Assembly: GCA_948470475.1 (NCBI GenBank)
Contig: OX419346.1
Location: forward strand, 1,515,151-1,579,150
Source of the DNA: Galaxea fascicularis
Taxonomy: Eukaryota; Cnidaria; Anthozoa; Scleractinia; Euphylliidae
Direction of reading: 5' to 3'
Length of the DNA: 64,000 nucleotides
Shown here piece by piece: positions 22,400 through 33,419 of the stretch (positions within the stretch are counted from its first letter, which is position 1; the number at the start of each line of letters is the position of its first letter). Below the pieces are notes generated by a model. That model was not told where the DNA came from. It did not search any database and saw only the letters and a list, made by a program, of their open reading frames with translations. Both the position numbers and the translations under genes were made by a program.

Positions 22400-24810
22400 T
22401 TACAGTTTTTACGGTTAAGTTACACAGAAAACAAGTCAATTCCATATCTCATCCCAGCCTGAGCCTCAGGACAAAGCATTAAGTTTTTAATGGTGCTGCG
22501 TCGTTAGGGGTGTCTGATAAAACCAAACTCCTTTTCATACACAAAACAGAATCGTTTGATCACTATTCCACCATTTCTCTTGCTTTCACTATCAAAAACA
22601 GAAAGATCGTGAATCGACGCATGCGCAATTACACCGGAATTCTGATTTTTTTTACTTATCCAATCATGATTTTTCGGCGGGTCGCTCAATTCTTAGCCGC
22701 TGGTTAAAGAAAACGACTGAAGGCTGTAGGTACTGGGTACAAATAGTGCTTCAGGCTCTTGGACGTCAGTCTCTTCAGTGATTGGTCTATGCTAGTTCCC
22801 AGGCCCATTCTTTTATTACCCATCCTTGTGTCCAGGCCGCAGTCAGTTCAAAGCGCGGATAACTCCACCGAATAAGGTGAATTGCAACCATTACATTGTT
22901 ATCCACTAGATAGCGACTAATCCAGTCCCTGAACAACCGGGATCAGCTCTCCTTATGTCCGAGTGTGAACACACTTAAGATTAACTTTGGAATTATAATA
23001 TTAGCTGATCTTACTAACCAAACCTTGTTTCTGACCCAAGTCCACGGCCTTATCGTTTCTTTCCGGTTTTTCGACGTTTCCCGGGCATTTTGTCTCCGAC
23101 AAATTTCATTAGTAAGAAAGAAAATCAAACACTGACCTTACCTCCCGGAAGACCTGTCCAGATGAGTGGGTAGCCAATTTGTGTTGTATTATTATTGTTG
23201 ACAACATGGTTCCACAGGAAAAGAGAGAAGACTGATTGGAATATTATGAATCTATATATAGCTAATCGAAAATTATGCTATCTATTTAGTATGGATGGAT
23301 TTAATTGTTGAGCCAGTAAGCCTAAATTGTCAGTTCTTCTAAAAAGGGAAATTTGCCTTATCCTCAGTCCCTGATCTAGTTGATTTGAACTAGTCAATTT
23401 GACTTACAATTTATTGTTATGAAGTATTGCGCGTAAAAATCGTTTGCGGGGATACACTGGGCAAATGCTACCATGGTATCACTTAGGGATCTTCTAGCGA
23501 TCTAAAACAAACGATTTTTGTTATTCAAATATCATTACATTCGGGTGTAAGGGAAGACTGAAACTAACAACTCATCCTTAATCAATAAGGATCGATCCTA
23601 ATCTTCACCGCCACTGATCCAATCAGTCGCTGCTCATTTCACGCTTTGAAAGGTAAGTCAGTGTAATTTCACAGGAAAAACAAGTAAAAAGACTAACCGC
23701 ACCTCACATCAACAACAAAATTTACTTTATGAAATTCGATAGTTCGGCTTTTGAGGTGCAAATCAAGGCCAGCTAGCAAAGGATTTACCTAACAAAAGGC
23801 AACGATATATAGCAGTTTGAAACTGAAGAAGAAGCCTGTTGCCCAGAAAGTTGCAAATAACTGAAGTTTTTTTATAGTTAATGGAACCGACCATAACAGC
23901 CTGCTTTCGCTTGTATCAATATTCCTCATTTACAGGCATACAACAAGCTGAAAGACGCTGTGAGTAACACTTTCAGGTTCGGGCGTAAGAGTTTATTTGC
24001 CGATTTTGATGGTCTCCGAACGTCAAGCGACTGAACTAACTCGCGCTAGCCTAAATTCTCGACCGTGCGCGTGACAAAACCACCACAGAATGATGATATA
24101 ACTGTTGTAAAGTAAAAAGCAGTACAAAACGTGGAAATGACCGCAAATCTTCAACTTTACCGGGAAATTTGTCTCCTGTTGTAGTCATCGCAATAAACAA
24201 AACTTTGTATAGTTTTCGCCAGAGTTAAAGGCACAACAGGATGTTTGGAAAGCTTTAAGCGTGAGTCGAAAGAGGAGAGAGGCCTTCTTCGACCCTCACG
24301 AAAAGTTTTCGCAGGTTTAAATTCAGTGAGAGCGTGTTAGGGTCGTTGGGAGTCGACGTCGAGTGCTTGTGAGAGTTCCTGACCAAACGTCACCATACAA
24401 GAGTGAAAAGCATCCACCTCCAGCAATTGTTGAACTGAGCTTTTTTTATTTGAAATTTAAAGACAACTAATTAAGAGCGTCTAAAACAAGTTAGCTGGAG
24501 ATCTTTTACCGCAAAACATTTTTTACTGTACACCGATCAAGCTGCAGTGCTAAGTATATGGAATGAAAACAAAGCTTTTAGCGATGCATTAAAGACGTTA
24601 TAATTAAAAGGACCTAAATTTGAAGTTACACTGCAGAATAAACTAAAGTTTCTTGTCAGCATCACCAGATATTTTCTTTTGAATTGTTAGTTCGCTTAAA
24701 ATTTCAGTTTAAATTCAAACTTGATTAAACCTCACAGTATGTTTTAGTTTTGTTTATCAAGATGTTTTCGACGAAAGCTATGGTCTCTTAGTGATTATTT
24801 CAAAAACACC
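22400..24810. other. Between the EF-hand paralogues; possible non-coding 5' exons
   Basis: No coding exon. Two splice-like sites may belong to the 5' UTR of paralogue 2. One is a donor TTTGAAAG/GTAAGTC at 23651, preceded by GCTGCTCATTTC as in paralogue 1. The other is a 24-nt block at 23936-23959 bracketed by TCATTTACAG and GTGAGT. The rest holds no feature I can support. Confidence 0.3.
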
Positions 24811-24814
24811 TCTA

Positions 24815-25335
24815 TTGTACATACATACATACATACATACATGCATACATACATACATTTATTTGATAAGTAGGTTTAAAATACGCAACTTTACAGCTGA
24901 TGTGGACCTACTACTACTAAATCTAAATGAGAAAAATGAGAAATTTAACAGTACAATCATCATAAAGTAGAAAATAGTAAAACAATAAAGACAAAAAGGA
25001 GATTCAACAGAACATTCCTTTTGAAAACTGATGTCCCTGACAAAGGTCTTGATCGATTTTATCTTTCTTTTAAAACAGAAAGGATTTTCAAGTTGCTTAA
25101 TATTGTCAGGTAAAGAGTTCCAGGCAATTGCAGCTCTGTGTTTAAATGAACAATGGCCTTGTTCGGTTCTTGGCCTTGATACAATGATATTTAACGATTT
25201 CCTAATATAAGAAAAAGCATTCTTAGCAACTAGCCTATTTATATCATCTAATTCAATATCATAAAAAGCTCTATGCGTTATATTTAGAATGCGAATGAAT
25301 AATTGTTTTTAAACTTATCTAAATGCTTCAAAATA
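24815..25335 (-). mobile_element. LINE 3' fragment (reverse-transcriptase C-terminus)
   Basis: The minus strand reads a degenerate frame containing AWNSLPDNIKQLENPFCFKR and, upstream of it, NAFSYIRKSLNIIVSRPRT. This is the usual C-terminal end of non-LTR retrotransposon reverse-transcriptase ORFs. The element ends in a TGTA-type tetranucleotide tail (CATA repeats at 24822-24860 on the plus strand). Only the last ~130 codons and the 3' UTR remain. Confidence 0.75.
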
Positions 25336-25356
25336 CTGTCAGCTCGATCTTCACCC

Positions 25357-25558
25357 TTTAACTCCCAAGATCTGACTTGCAATTCTCCCTGCAAGCTGCA
25401 ATGCATTTCGTTGTAAATTACTGAAGAGAGTTTGATGCCATATTAAGATAACACCCTCCAACTGATAAATTCGTCTATTCTCGTCACCTGTTTGCTTTAT
25501 AATGTACCAAAATTGTGCCAAGTTACATATTAATCACCACTGGGAGTTGAGGGTTAAA
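25357..25558. mobile_element. MITE with CCCTTTAACTCCCA ends (copy 1)
   Basis: The left end CCCTTTAACTCCCA is mirrored by TGGGAGTTGAGGGTTAA at the right end, about 200 bp apart. Related copies occur at 36393-36755 and 40115-40322. No coding capacity. Confidence 0.7.
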
Positions 25559-26035
25559 CCGGGATGTAAGAAAGTGTCAGCTTGACGTAAACCGGTACGT
25601 GTTTTATGCAAGTTTCTTTCGTGTTTCTCGATTATCCTGTCGAGGTCCTTTCAATCCGAAAATCAAATATCATTTTTCTATGAGTTTAAGGTCATTCCCC
25701 ATAGAAGTCGCAATAGATTTTATTTGAAACTTTGCACGGTGGTTGTCAACGTCAAGAACATCAAAGAAATGCAATAAAAAGAGAGGGTCCCCATGTCCGT
25801 ATCCATGCTTTGAGGCCTTAGGTTATACCTACCTGTCTAAACTTAACCTCAAACATAATCCGCCAGCATTCTTAAGGACCCTCGGGACAGGCAGCAGGCT
25901 AACGAAGATAAACAGAACAACTGGGGCTTATCTAGCCCGTACGGCATTTAGGATATTTTGATAAACACGAGTAAGTGGAGTAATAATTTAATTGCTTTCT
26001 CTTCTTGAATTTCTCTCAGGGAAAGATTCTTCGTC

Positions 26036-27812
26036 ATGGCAGATTTCAGCGGACTGGTGATGATTATGCTGATGGCTATAGTTTTCCCCCTTGGCACAAG
26101 CAAGCCGGTGTTTGATATGAGTGATGTAAGTTTCCAACGCCCCCTCCAATCTTTCTTCAACTCGGCAGTGATTGACTGTTGGCAAGAGCGACATAAAGCC
26201 AAACAAAGCAAAGGAGAGATACAGCCGACCGGTTGGCTCAGTTGGTAGAGCACTGGACTCCAGGCCTGGAGAACCCGGCTGGACCAACACTCAGGGTCTT
26301 TAAATAACTGAGGAGAAGGTGCTGCGAGTGTAATGACTTTCTAGTCTATTGTCGGATAAGGACGAGAAACCGTAGGTCTCGTCTCACAACCCTAGTTCAT
26401 ATAACTTTGTTAAAGAATCCACACACTGTTCGTAAAGAGTAGGGGGCGTAGTTCCCGATGTTGTGGCCTGGTGACTCCCTGAGTACTTAAAATAAATACG
26501 TTAGCTAAATTGCCCTAGCTTCAACACTCAACTTTAAACCTTTTTGCTTTTAACTTACAGGACAAAGGGATCTCCTTTACTGACGCTGACGACAATAATG
26601 ATGGTTTTGTAGACCATGATGAGCTACTGGAATTTATGGAGAAGACGAGTGACAATAACCAATCACTTGGTATTACGGCTAACTCTCTGTTGGCCACATT
26701 TGATACCGACAGCGATGGCAAATTGAACGCGAAAGGTACGAATTAACAGGGGAATGAGTATATAGCCGCACGGGAAATAATTGTTGCGGAAATACATTTC
26801 GGCTGACTTTTGTCAAAAACCTTTTTGCTTTCCGAACACAAATTTTGTTTCCGCAACATGTTTCCCAGTTTAGGCACCTGGGAATCATTGTTCCCAGTGC
26901 TGCGCCCAGTGACTAATTCCCAGTGCTGCTGGTTTTCGTGTGACGTCATGGCGGCCATGTTGGTGCCCAAGAAAAACAGCCTGTCTTTACTTTTATGCAA
27001 ATTCGGCGGAAAAAAAAATTGTATTGTATTAGGCACCAACATGGTCACCTGAAAACCAAGAATTCGTACTAATGCTCATGCGTGCTACTTTGATTCCGAA
27101 ACAATGTTTATGGTTATGGCACCAGAGTTGCAAAACATTTTCTTTGCTTCCCGCTAGTTTAGCCACTCAGGAATTTGTTTCCGTAGCACTGTTTCTGCAA
27201 CAATGTTTCCTAGTTTGGCCAGGCCTGCTTCCCCCACTGCCCCACTGTACATCCGCAGGGAGATAATGCAGTTATTGTAAAGCTCTGGGATCATTAACCC
27301 AGTTTAAACATTGAAACTGAAGAAACTATAAAGAGTGGTTAAGCTACGTTATATTAGGCTATATTGGGTGAACCGCATTTTCAAACAGAGAACGCATTCA
27401 AACAGAAAGGCGGAAAACACAGTGCCTAACAATCGTCACATACTTCACGCTAAGGAAGCCTTCAAACCTTTTAGTAGACATAAATTGAGTCAGTAATCTC
27501 ACAGCCTGGCGAAAAATTTATCATCTTTTATTGATAAGTGTCCGCCAAAAACTTCCTTCCCTTTTTTGTTCGTCGGATCTCTGGTAAGGGGTTAAAATTG
27601 GAAAAAATAACGAAGACGGGGAGATAAATAAAGATAACTTGGGGTGGATAAGCTTGTACCTGTTACTTTCACTACTTGCAAACGTAATTAACGTGTCCAA
27701 ATGTCCCTGTTAAGTTGTGCCGAGTCGCATGATTAATAAACTGAACTGCTTTATTTTTTCTTCACTTACAGAATTCAACAGCATTTATAATTTTTGGGGA
27801 ACTCATTCATGA
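26036..27812 (+). CDS. Small secreted EF-hand protein (paralogue 2)
   Basis: Three exons: 26036-26125, 26561-26735, 27772-27812 (stop TGA), 101 residues. A signal peptide ends before KPVF, the same tetrapeptide that follows the signal in paralogue 1. Exon 2 encodes loop 1 (DDNNDGFVDHDE) and the first eleven residues of loop 2 (DTDSDGKLNAK). The closing glutamate is split across the phase-1 junction, exactly as in paralogue 1. Exon 2 is 36 nt longer than its counterpart, and the extra residues fall between the two loops. The ATG follows an acceptor TTCTCTCAG at about 26020, so a 5' UTR intron is likely. Calcium binding in the secretory or extracellular space is expected from the loops; the biological role is unknown. 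Confidence 0.85.
26225..26480 (+). mobile_element. tRNA-derived SINE (family S, full-length head)
   Basis: The head has A box TGGCTCAGTTGG and a degenerate B box (GAACCCGGCTGGACC). The body carries a conserved block ending AAGAGTAGGGGGCGTAGTTCC. The same block occurs at 29810-29870, 49470-49540 (minus), 52820-52870 and 60390-60460 (minus), which defines one family. It lies in intron 1 of EF-hand paralogue 2. Confidence 0.75.
26931..27057. mobile_element. MITE with GGCGGCCATGTTGG ends (copy 2)
   Basis: GGTTTTCGTGTGACGTCATG at the left pairs with CATGGTCACCTGAAAACC at the right. The interior matches the copy at 12736, including TTATGCAAATTC. It is in intron 2 of EF-hand paralogue 2. Confidence 0.7.
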
Positions 27813-27955
27813 TCAACCACTCCAACCTCTGCCAACGGAGCTAATCCCAGCAGATAAATGATATATCATTTGTTGTGCAAACAAATCAACTGTTTTATGT
27901 AGCGTTGTCAGTTACTATAACTTGTAGTCATAATTTCTGGGTATTTACTAAGAAA

Positions 27956-27961
27956 AATAAA
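27956..27961 (+). terminator. Polyadenylation signal AATAAA (EF-hand paralogue 2)
   Basis: AATAAA lies 144 bp after the TGA stop, similar to the spacing in paralogue 1. Confidence 0.65.
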
Positions 27962-27979
27962 TGGAAGGATACTTGACTT

Positions 27980-29785
27980 CCTTCGACGTCTGACTCCAAG
28001 CTTTGCTGGACCGGCCCAACTTTTCAAACGTCACAACCTTCCCTTTTCAAAACGGATCTGGCGGAAGTGTCCATGCAACGTTAGGGAGTAGAACGCCGTG
28101 ATCAGTTTTGGTTAGCTAAACCCCTTCCTAGAAACTCCCAAACTGTTACCGATTTATTCTCAGTTCTTTTTATTGCGCCTCCATACTACGCATGCAATTG
28201 GCGTAACTATCAGTCATGCAAGCCATGGCGCACATCAAGCGCATGCGCTGCGGAAAAAATGAAGGTCAACATTTGAATAAATTTAACTATTAAACACACG
28301 ATATATGACCTCCGTTTTTGCCTTTCTGTTTATTTTTGACGGATCACTAATCAGGGACTAACTTTTCAGCTTACTAGTCCAGTGGCTAGTGCGCACGTTA
28401 TGATTCACTAGCCAAAACTAGCCAGACTTGTTTCTTAGTTATTTTATTCAGTTTCAATGCTTTTTTTGCCATCTACAATACTGATATGAAAGATCTGAAC
28501 TTATCAGCTTCTTTTTTAAAATAAGCAGCAGTTCCGTAACAAATTTCTCGAAGGCGCGGAACCTAAATTTTCATGCAAGCTAAAAATACCCCCGCCCCCC
28601 ACCCCCCACATGGTGGGGGTGAGGAGGGCACTCCGGATTTTAAGTGACAGGGATGATCTTCTTCTTCCAAGTTAATTATTGTAAGATTCAGAGGCATGAA
28701 TCATAAAGAAGATCATCAAAGAGCACCTAGAATGACTATGATACTCAATTTTTTGTTACAGTATTGTCCTTGTTTATTTTTTTGTTAGTCCTGTTTTCTC
28801 AAAACTCCAAGTATTATTTAACAATTAAAAAACACTTGTTCATATCTTGTTAATCTTCTTCTAAAAAGAAATTTTTCAACAAAAAATGGTATCATAGCAA
28901 ATGGTACAATAGGGAAAATAATCTCACATATTGAAGGTAAAGTAGCCACTCAAGGATGAGGTGGAGGGTACCACAGAGGGAAGACACACCCAAAAGTGGG
29001 CAGGGAGGGGAGGGAGGCAGGAAAAACAATTTCAACTATATTTGTGATGTTGAAGACAAGACAGAGAAAAGGGGGAGGGGAGGGGGAGAGGGAAGAGATT
29101 CAAATTCTCTTACCCTATTCTTTTGCCATAAATAGTACCCACCCACACTCTCCCCCTCTCAAGACCTCTCCACCAGGCTACTCCATTAAATTGCTGAATT
29201 ATTTGATTTGTCACCAGGAAAACACAAATTTCATCACCAGAAGCAGAAAAGTAGGAAGTGTACTACAATAATGAAGACTGTGTGCATTGTTTCCCCGGAC
29301 AACAGGTGTTGTCTCCACGGGCGGGGAAACAGCCAGCAAACTATCTGGAAACTCTACGACACGTTTACGACAAAAATCATCTACATCTGAAAAAAAAAAA
29401 TTAGAAGAATCTTCAGTTTTAAGGTTTTAACTTCACAGAATAATATGAGAACATAATCATAAGTTGCTAATGAATGAATGCCTGAACATGTGCATGTATG
29501 TGTTCTTTTTTTTTTTTTTTTCCAGAAAGGGCTATAAGAAATGGTCTGAGGCTTGTCAAGAGTGGAGTAAACCAATCCAAACTTAAAACTCTTAAAACCT
29601 TCACCCTACAATAACTCTGAGACTAAGGTTCACTGAAAAACATTTTGGCATAAAATGATGTAAATAATTCTCTCTGCAGGGCTCAACTGGAGAGCTTAAA
29701 AAATTAATACTGTCATTGTGGACTACAATACATGACATGTACCAAAATTGAACTATGGCTTAATCTTTCTTTATGGCTTCCTATA
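27980..29785. other. Intergenic, no gene seen
   Basis: Contains a C-rich/G-rich palindrome at 28590-28625 (CACCCCCCAC...GTGGGGGTG), a purine-rich stretch at 28975-29095, and an imperfect hairpin at 29289-29331 with GTTTCCCCG/CGGGGAAAC ends. No splice-supported coding exon was found. Confidence 0.4.
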
Positions 29786-29799
29786 AACTAATGTTCATA

Positions 29800-29930
29800 A
29801 CCTTGTGGGACGTTAAAGAACCCACACACTAATTGGAAAGAGTAGGGCATGGAGTTCCCGGTGTGCTGGTCTGGTCTTTGTGCTATTTCATGATTCCATG
29901 GGTTGGGTGGGTTGGATGATGTAAACCGCA
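29800..29930 (+). mobile_element. Family S SINE, 5'-truncated fragment
   Basis: The block from GGGACGTTAAAGAACCCACA to GTGTGCTGGTCTGGTC matches the central part of the SINE at 26225. The tRNA-like head is missing. Confidence 0.6.
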
Positions 29931-30313
29931 TTTGAATATATATAACATAGAAAATGCGGTATATAAATCCCATTACCATAAACTAGTACAAACTTCTAAC
30001 ACCTTGAGCATGCTTTTAATTTTGCATGTAGAGATCTTGATATTAATGTTGTACTTCCCTCTTCATTCTGAGAATCAAAATTGGACTGTAACAAGAGGAT
30101 GGATAAACACTGGACTGTTACAAAATTTTTAAAGGAGGCAGGGGCAAAAAGTAGCCAGATATGGTGAAATCAAATGAATAATTACTCTTTTTGTATCAAA
30201 GTTAAATACCAATGAGAAATCCCTGTACCCCGGTCTGTAATGGCAGCCCTGGATGAAATGTTACTAAAGCCTCAATTTTTTTTTAATTTTTGAAAGAAAG
30301 CCATTCTGAGGAA

Positions 30314-32685
30314 TTATGTTAGCAAACCTTCTCCAACTTTGCTTGGAGTCAGTCTGTACCAGAACTGGACGTCAGCATTGCAACCTTCTCCAGGATCACA
30401 GTAGAATTCATAATTGACTGTGTCTTTAGATGGGTTCCAACAATAAGAAATCGTGCCCTTCAAGAAAGAGACGGAAAAAGTTACACTGTTAATAAACACA
30501 TTGGACAACATGCAGGTCAGCATAAACTTTTTTAATCCCAGATCAAAACATGTTTGTGTGATGAAAAGGAGTGGAGAGATGAAGGATAAAGAGAAACACT
30601 TAGACAAGAAAGAATCAAGAGAACAAGTAGGAGCTAAGGGGGTGGGGGTGGGGGTGGGGAGAGAAAAAAAAGGGAGGGGGGAGAAAGGAAGAATGATTTG
30701 ACAAAATGTTGGGCTTTTCAATTCAAATAACTTTCCAATGACCTTGTGAAGCCAAGACAAATTTCAAAGATTAACTTTGCTCCTTTGAAAGAACAAGTGA
30801 AATGCAAATTGAAAATCCTCTGTTTACATGTATTGATGTCTGTAATGTTGATACTAGGTCTGTGGTTACTCAGTTGGCTATCTGGGCATCTAGAGTGAGA
30901 TACTTTAGGCTTTTTTTTACAGACCACCTGTGAGAGTTAGTCCTTCAGTTTACCGACATTAAAAGCTGTTTTTAATGGATAATTCTGGTCTGTTCACTGC
31001 TGTGGACATTATAAGGTCTATGCTCTTACCTGATTGCAGATTTTATTTGGAGTTGGGGTCTTATCATCTCGTACACTACATAGCAGAAAAATGATTGGCA
31101 TTACTTCTTAATCATACATAAGATTAAAGATTAAAATTAAGATTTAAGAAGCTAGACATTGCTCTCAACCATTATAATATTGCCTCACTGTGCGTTCCAA
31201 CTATCCACTATAAATCCCACAATTCATTGCACCTTGCCAGGCCTTCTGTGTACGTAAAAGCGCTGGTTGACATAACATTTCAGAATAATAAAGCAATCAC
31301 CATGGCGATTATTTCTCTCCTTGATTTACATACCATATCCACATTCCAAGGTTCAGCGTCTGTACCTGGTACATGAATAAAAACATAATTGAAGACTTAG
31401 AGCCATTTTAATTAGTGCATGTAAATTATAAAATGTGACATCACAACCCCCAATAATACAAATCACTCACCAGAACTTCTACATATCGTCCTGTCAAGTT
31501 TTTTAAAAGCGCACAAGGATTCTTCAGATTTTCCCCTGATGCTATTCTGGGATTGTAAGCTACCGCACTCATGTAACCCAGAGGTCGCTTGTTTAAATCA
31601 TTAACAGAACTAGCGTTTCTGTCGTACTGCTCTGGAGGAATAACTTTAAATTCCCCACAGTCACTTGATGCAGATGATACTGAAAGATATAGTTGAAATA
31701 AGTTTCATTAGTGAAGTGGGAAAAGTGTTTGAAAAACCAAATGTTCCCCTCAAAGAATCTGGCCAAGCATTACATTAGCATTATGTTCTATTCTACTGTA
31801 TTATGTATTTAGTGATCAATCAAGTATTGTATATTTATTTTTAAAATCTAAGCACCATGTAGCATTTTGTAAATTCAACTTCTCTATGTTTTTTTTTTTC
31901 TTTAATTCAAGGGTGACATTTAGTCAGGATGCTGGGGGGGGGGGGGGGGGTGGGGGGAGGTGATTCTTAATTCACGTAAATATTTAACATCAAGGCTGCC
32001 ATTAGCAGCCAGTAGCAGGTAGATTGCCCCCAGCTGTCATACCACTTTGCACTGGCTACTTTTGCCCCAGACTGCAGGAAATCATGTCTGTGAGCTTCAT
32101 GCTCAACAGCCACTTATACACTTGGTTACGCCCTTCTCGTCTCCTAACTCTTCTCGCCGGGCCCCCGTCTTCATACCGGACATCAGCCGCTGAGTACACG
32201 AATAAGTACTCTCAATAACTGCGAGCATAACAGCGCATGTAGTTTTACAGCAAATTTACATTTTTATCCTCGATCGTACATTGGCTGTGGCATTTATTCT
32301 TCTGTAAGCTGACACAACAAAAGTCAACATTCAAGCGGGTGGATTTGGTGCCAAGTACGTAAGGTTCGGCACAATATTAAACGAACTGTTGGCAGAATGA
32401 CCTTATCGATATTTACCAACAATTTTTAAAGGAGAACACCAGTGAGGGTTTCCACAACAAACAAAAAAGACGAGAATAGCAAACACAGTTGCTCAAAGTA
32501 AGCTTGACGAATTTCCGGCTTAAGTCTTATTGCATCTACATACATTGGAGGAATGTAAGATAAATTCTGGGTGATCATTGCATCACGAACATACAATAAG
32601 CTTATTATTTGCACTAACCTGGCGTAACAGCTGCAATGTATATTAAAAGAGGAAAGAAACAAAGCTTCCAGCACCAGCACTCCAT
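30314..32685 (-). CDS. Secreted Cys-rich protein of unknown family
   Basis: Five exons on the minus strand: 32685-32619, 31679-31471, 31365-31334, 31075-31030, 30457-30314 (stop TAA), 165 residues, junction phases 1-0-2-0. Every junction has consensus GT-AG sites and keeps frame. The first exon encodes a signal peptide with a hydrophobic FFPLLIYIAAV core. The mature chain has seven cysteines, two possible N-glycosylation sites in exon 2 (NAS, NLT) and an aromatic, Cys-rich C-terminal half that includes ISYCWNPS and EFYCDPGEGC. The third exon is only 32 nt. I do not recognise the family; an odd cysteine number hints at dimerisation or one free thiol. The gene is head to head with the WD40 gene, 734 bp between start codons. 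Confidence 0.8.
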
Positions 32686-33419
32686 TTCTACTTTCAAAAC
32701 AAACTTCTCCCCAAACTCGTAAAATATGCGAGTGGTTGACAGGGGAGGGGTGAGTAGAGGCAATTGTCGTTTTGGTGGAAAAGAAGAGGAACGGTTAATT
32801 CGCCTACTTTGATTTTGTTTGAAACCAGATGAAAAAAAAAATGCGTAATTAATTAAGCTTAAATAAATATAGAAATAATAATATTCCTGTTTTCCGTTCT
32901 CCGGCTCCATCAGTTCCCATCCTATGAGCAATTTTTTGTAAGTGTTTCAGGAATTTACCCTCACACGAGCTTTTTAAAATAAGATATCCCTTTTAAAATA
33001 GAAAAGAAATAAGTGATGTTCGTAAGCTATTTTAATGATGAAAAATCTTCTAATACAAAGCTAACCCTCCTACCCCACCCTTGTCTACCTCCCCTCTCCA
33101 CCCCTACTACGTGTTGACACGTTGCGTGACAGAAAACTTCTCCATATTTGGCATATACTGCAAACGAGGTTTCTGTTCAGCAATTTTTGTGTAACACTTT
33201 CGTGAATCAGAAATTTTGTGGCATATTTCGTCGATGATAATGCAAATTTGGTACTACAGAAGAAGATAATGACCAAGCTGTGAGATTATTAATGAAATAC
33301 CTTCTTGCTGTGGTAGTTTCAGTTCAGTGTTTTGACGCAAAAAACTAGATGATGTGACAGATAGCACAAGCAATTTAAATTGTAGTGGAAAGAACTGTTT
33401 TGAAGGATTCGCATGAACA
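32686..33419. promoter_or_regulatory. Shared upstream region of two divergent genes
   Basis: The start codons of the minus-strand secreted-protein gene and the plus-strand WD40 gene are 734 bp apart. The interval must hold both 5' UTRs and both promoters. No clear TATA box was seen, and co-regulation is only suggested by the arrangement. Confidence 0.45.

Noticed and set aside
30314..30760. 148-codon single-exon reading of the minus strand
   Set aside because: Only the last 48 codons (30457-30314) belong to the spliced gene; the upstream part is intron.
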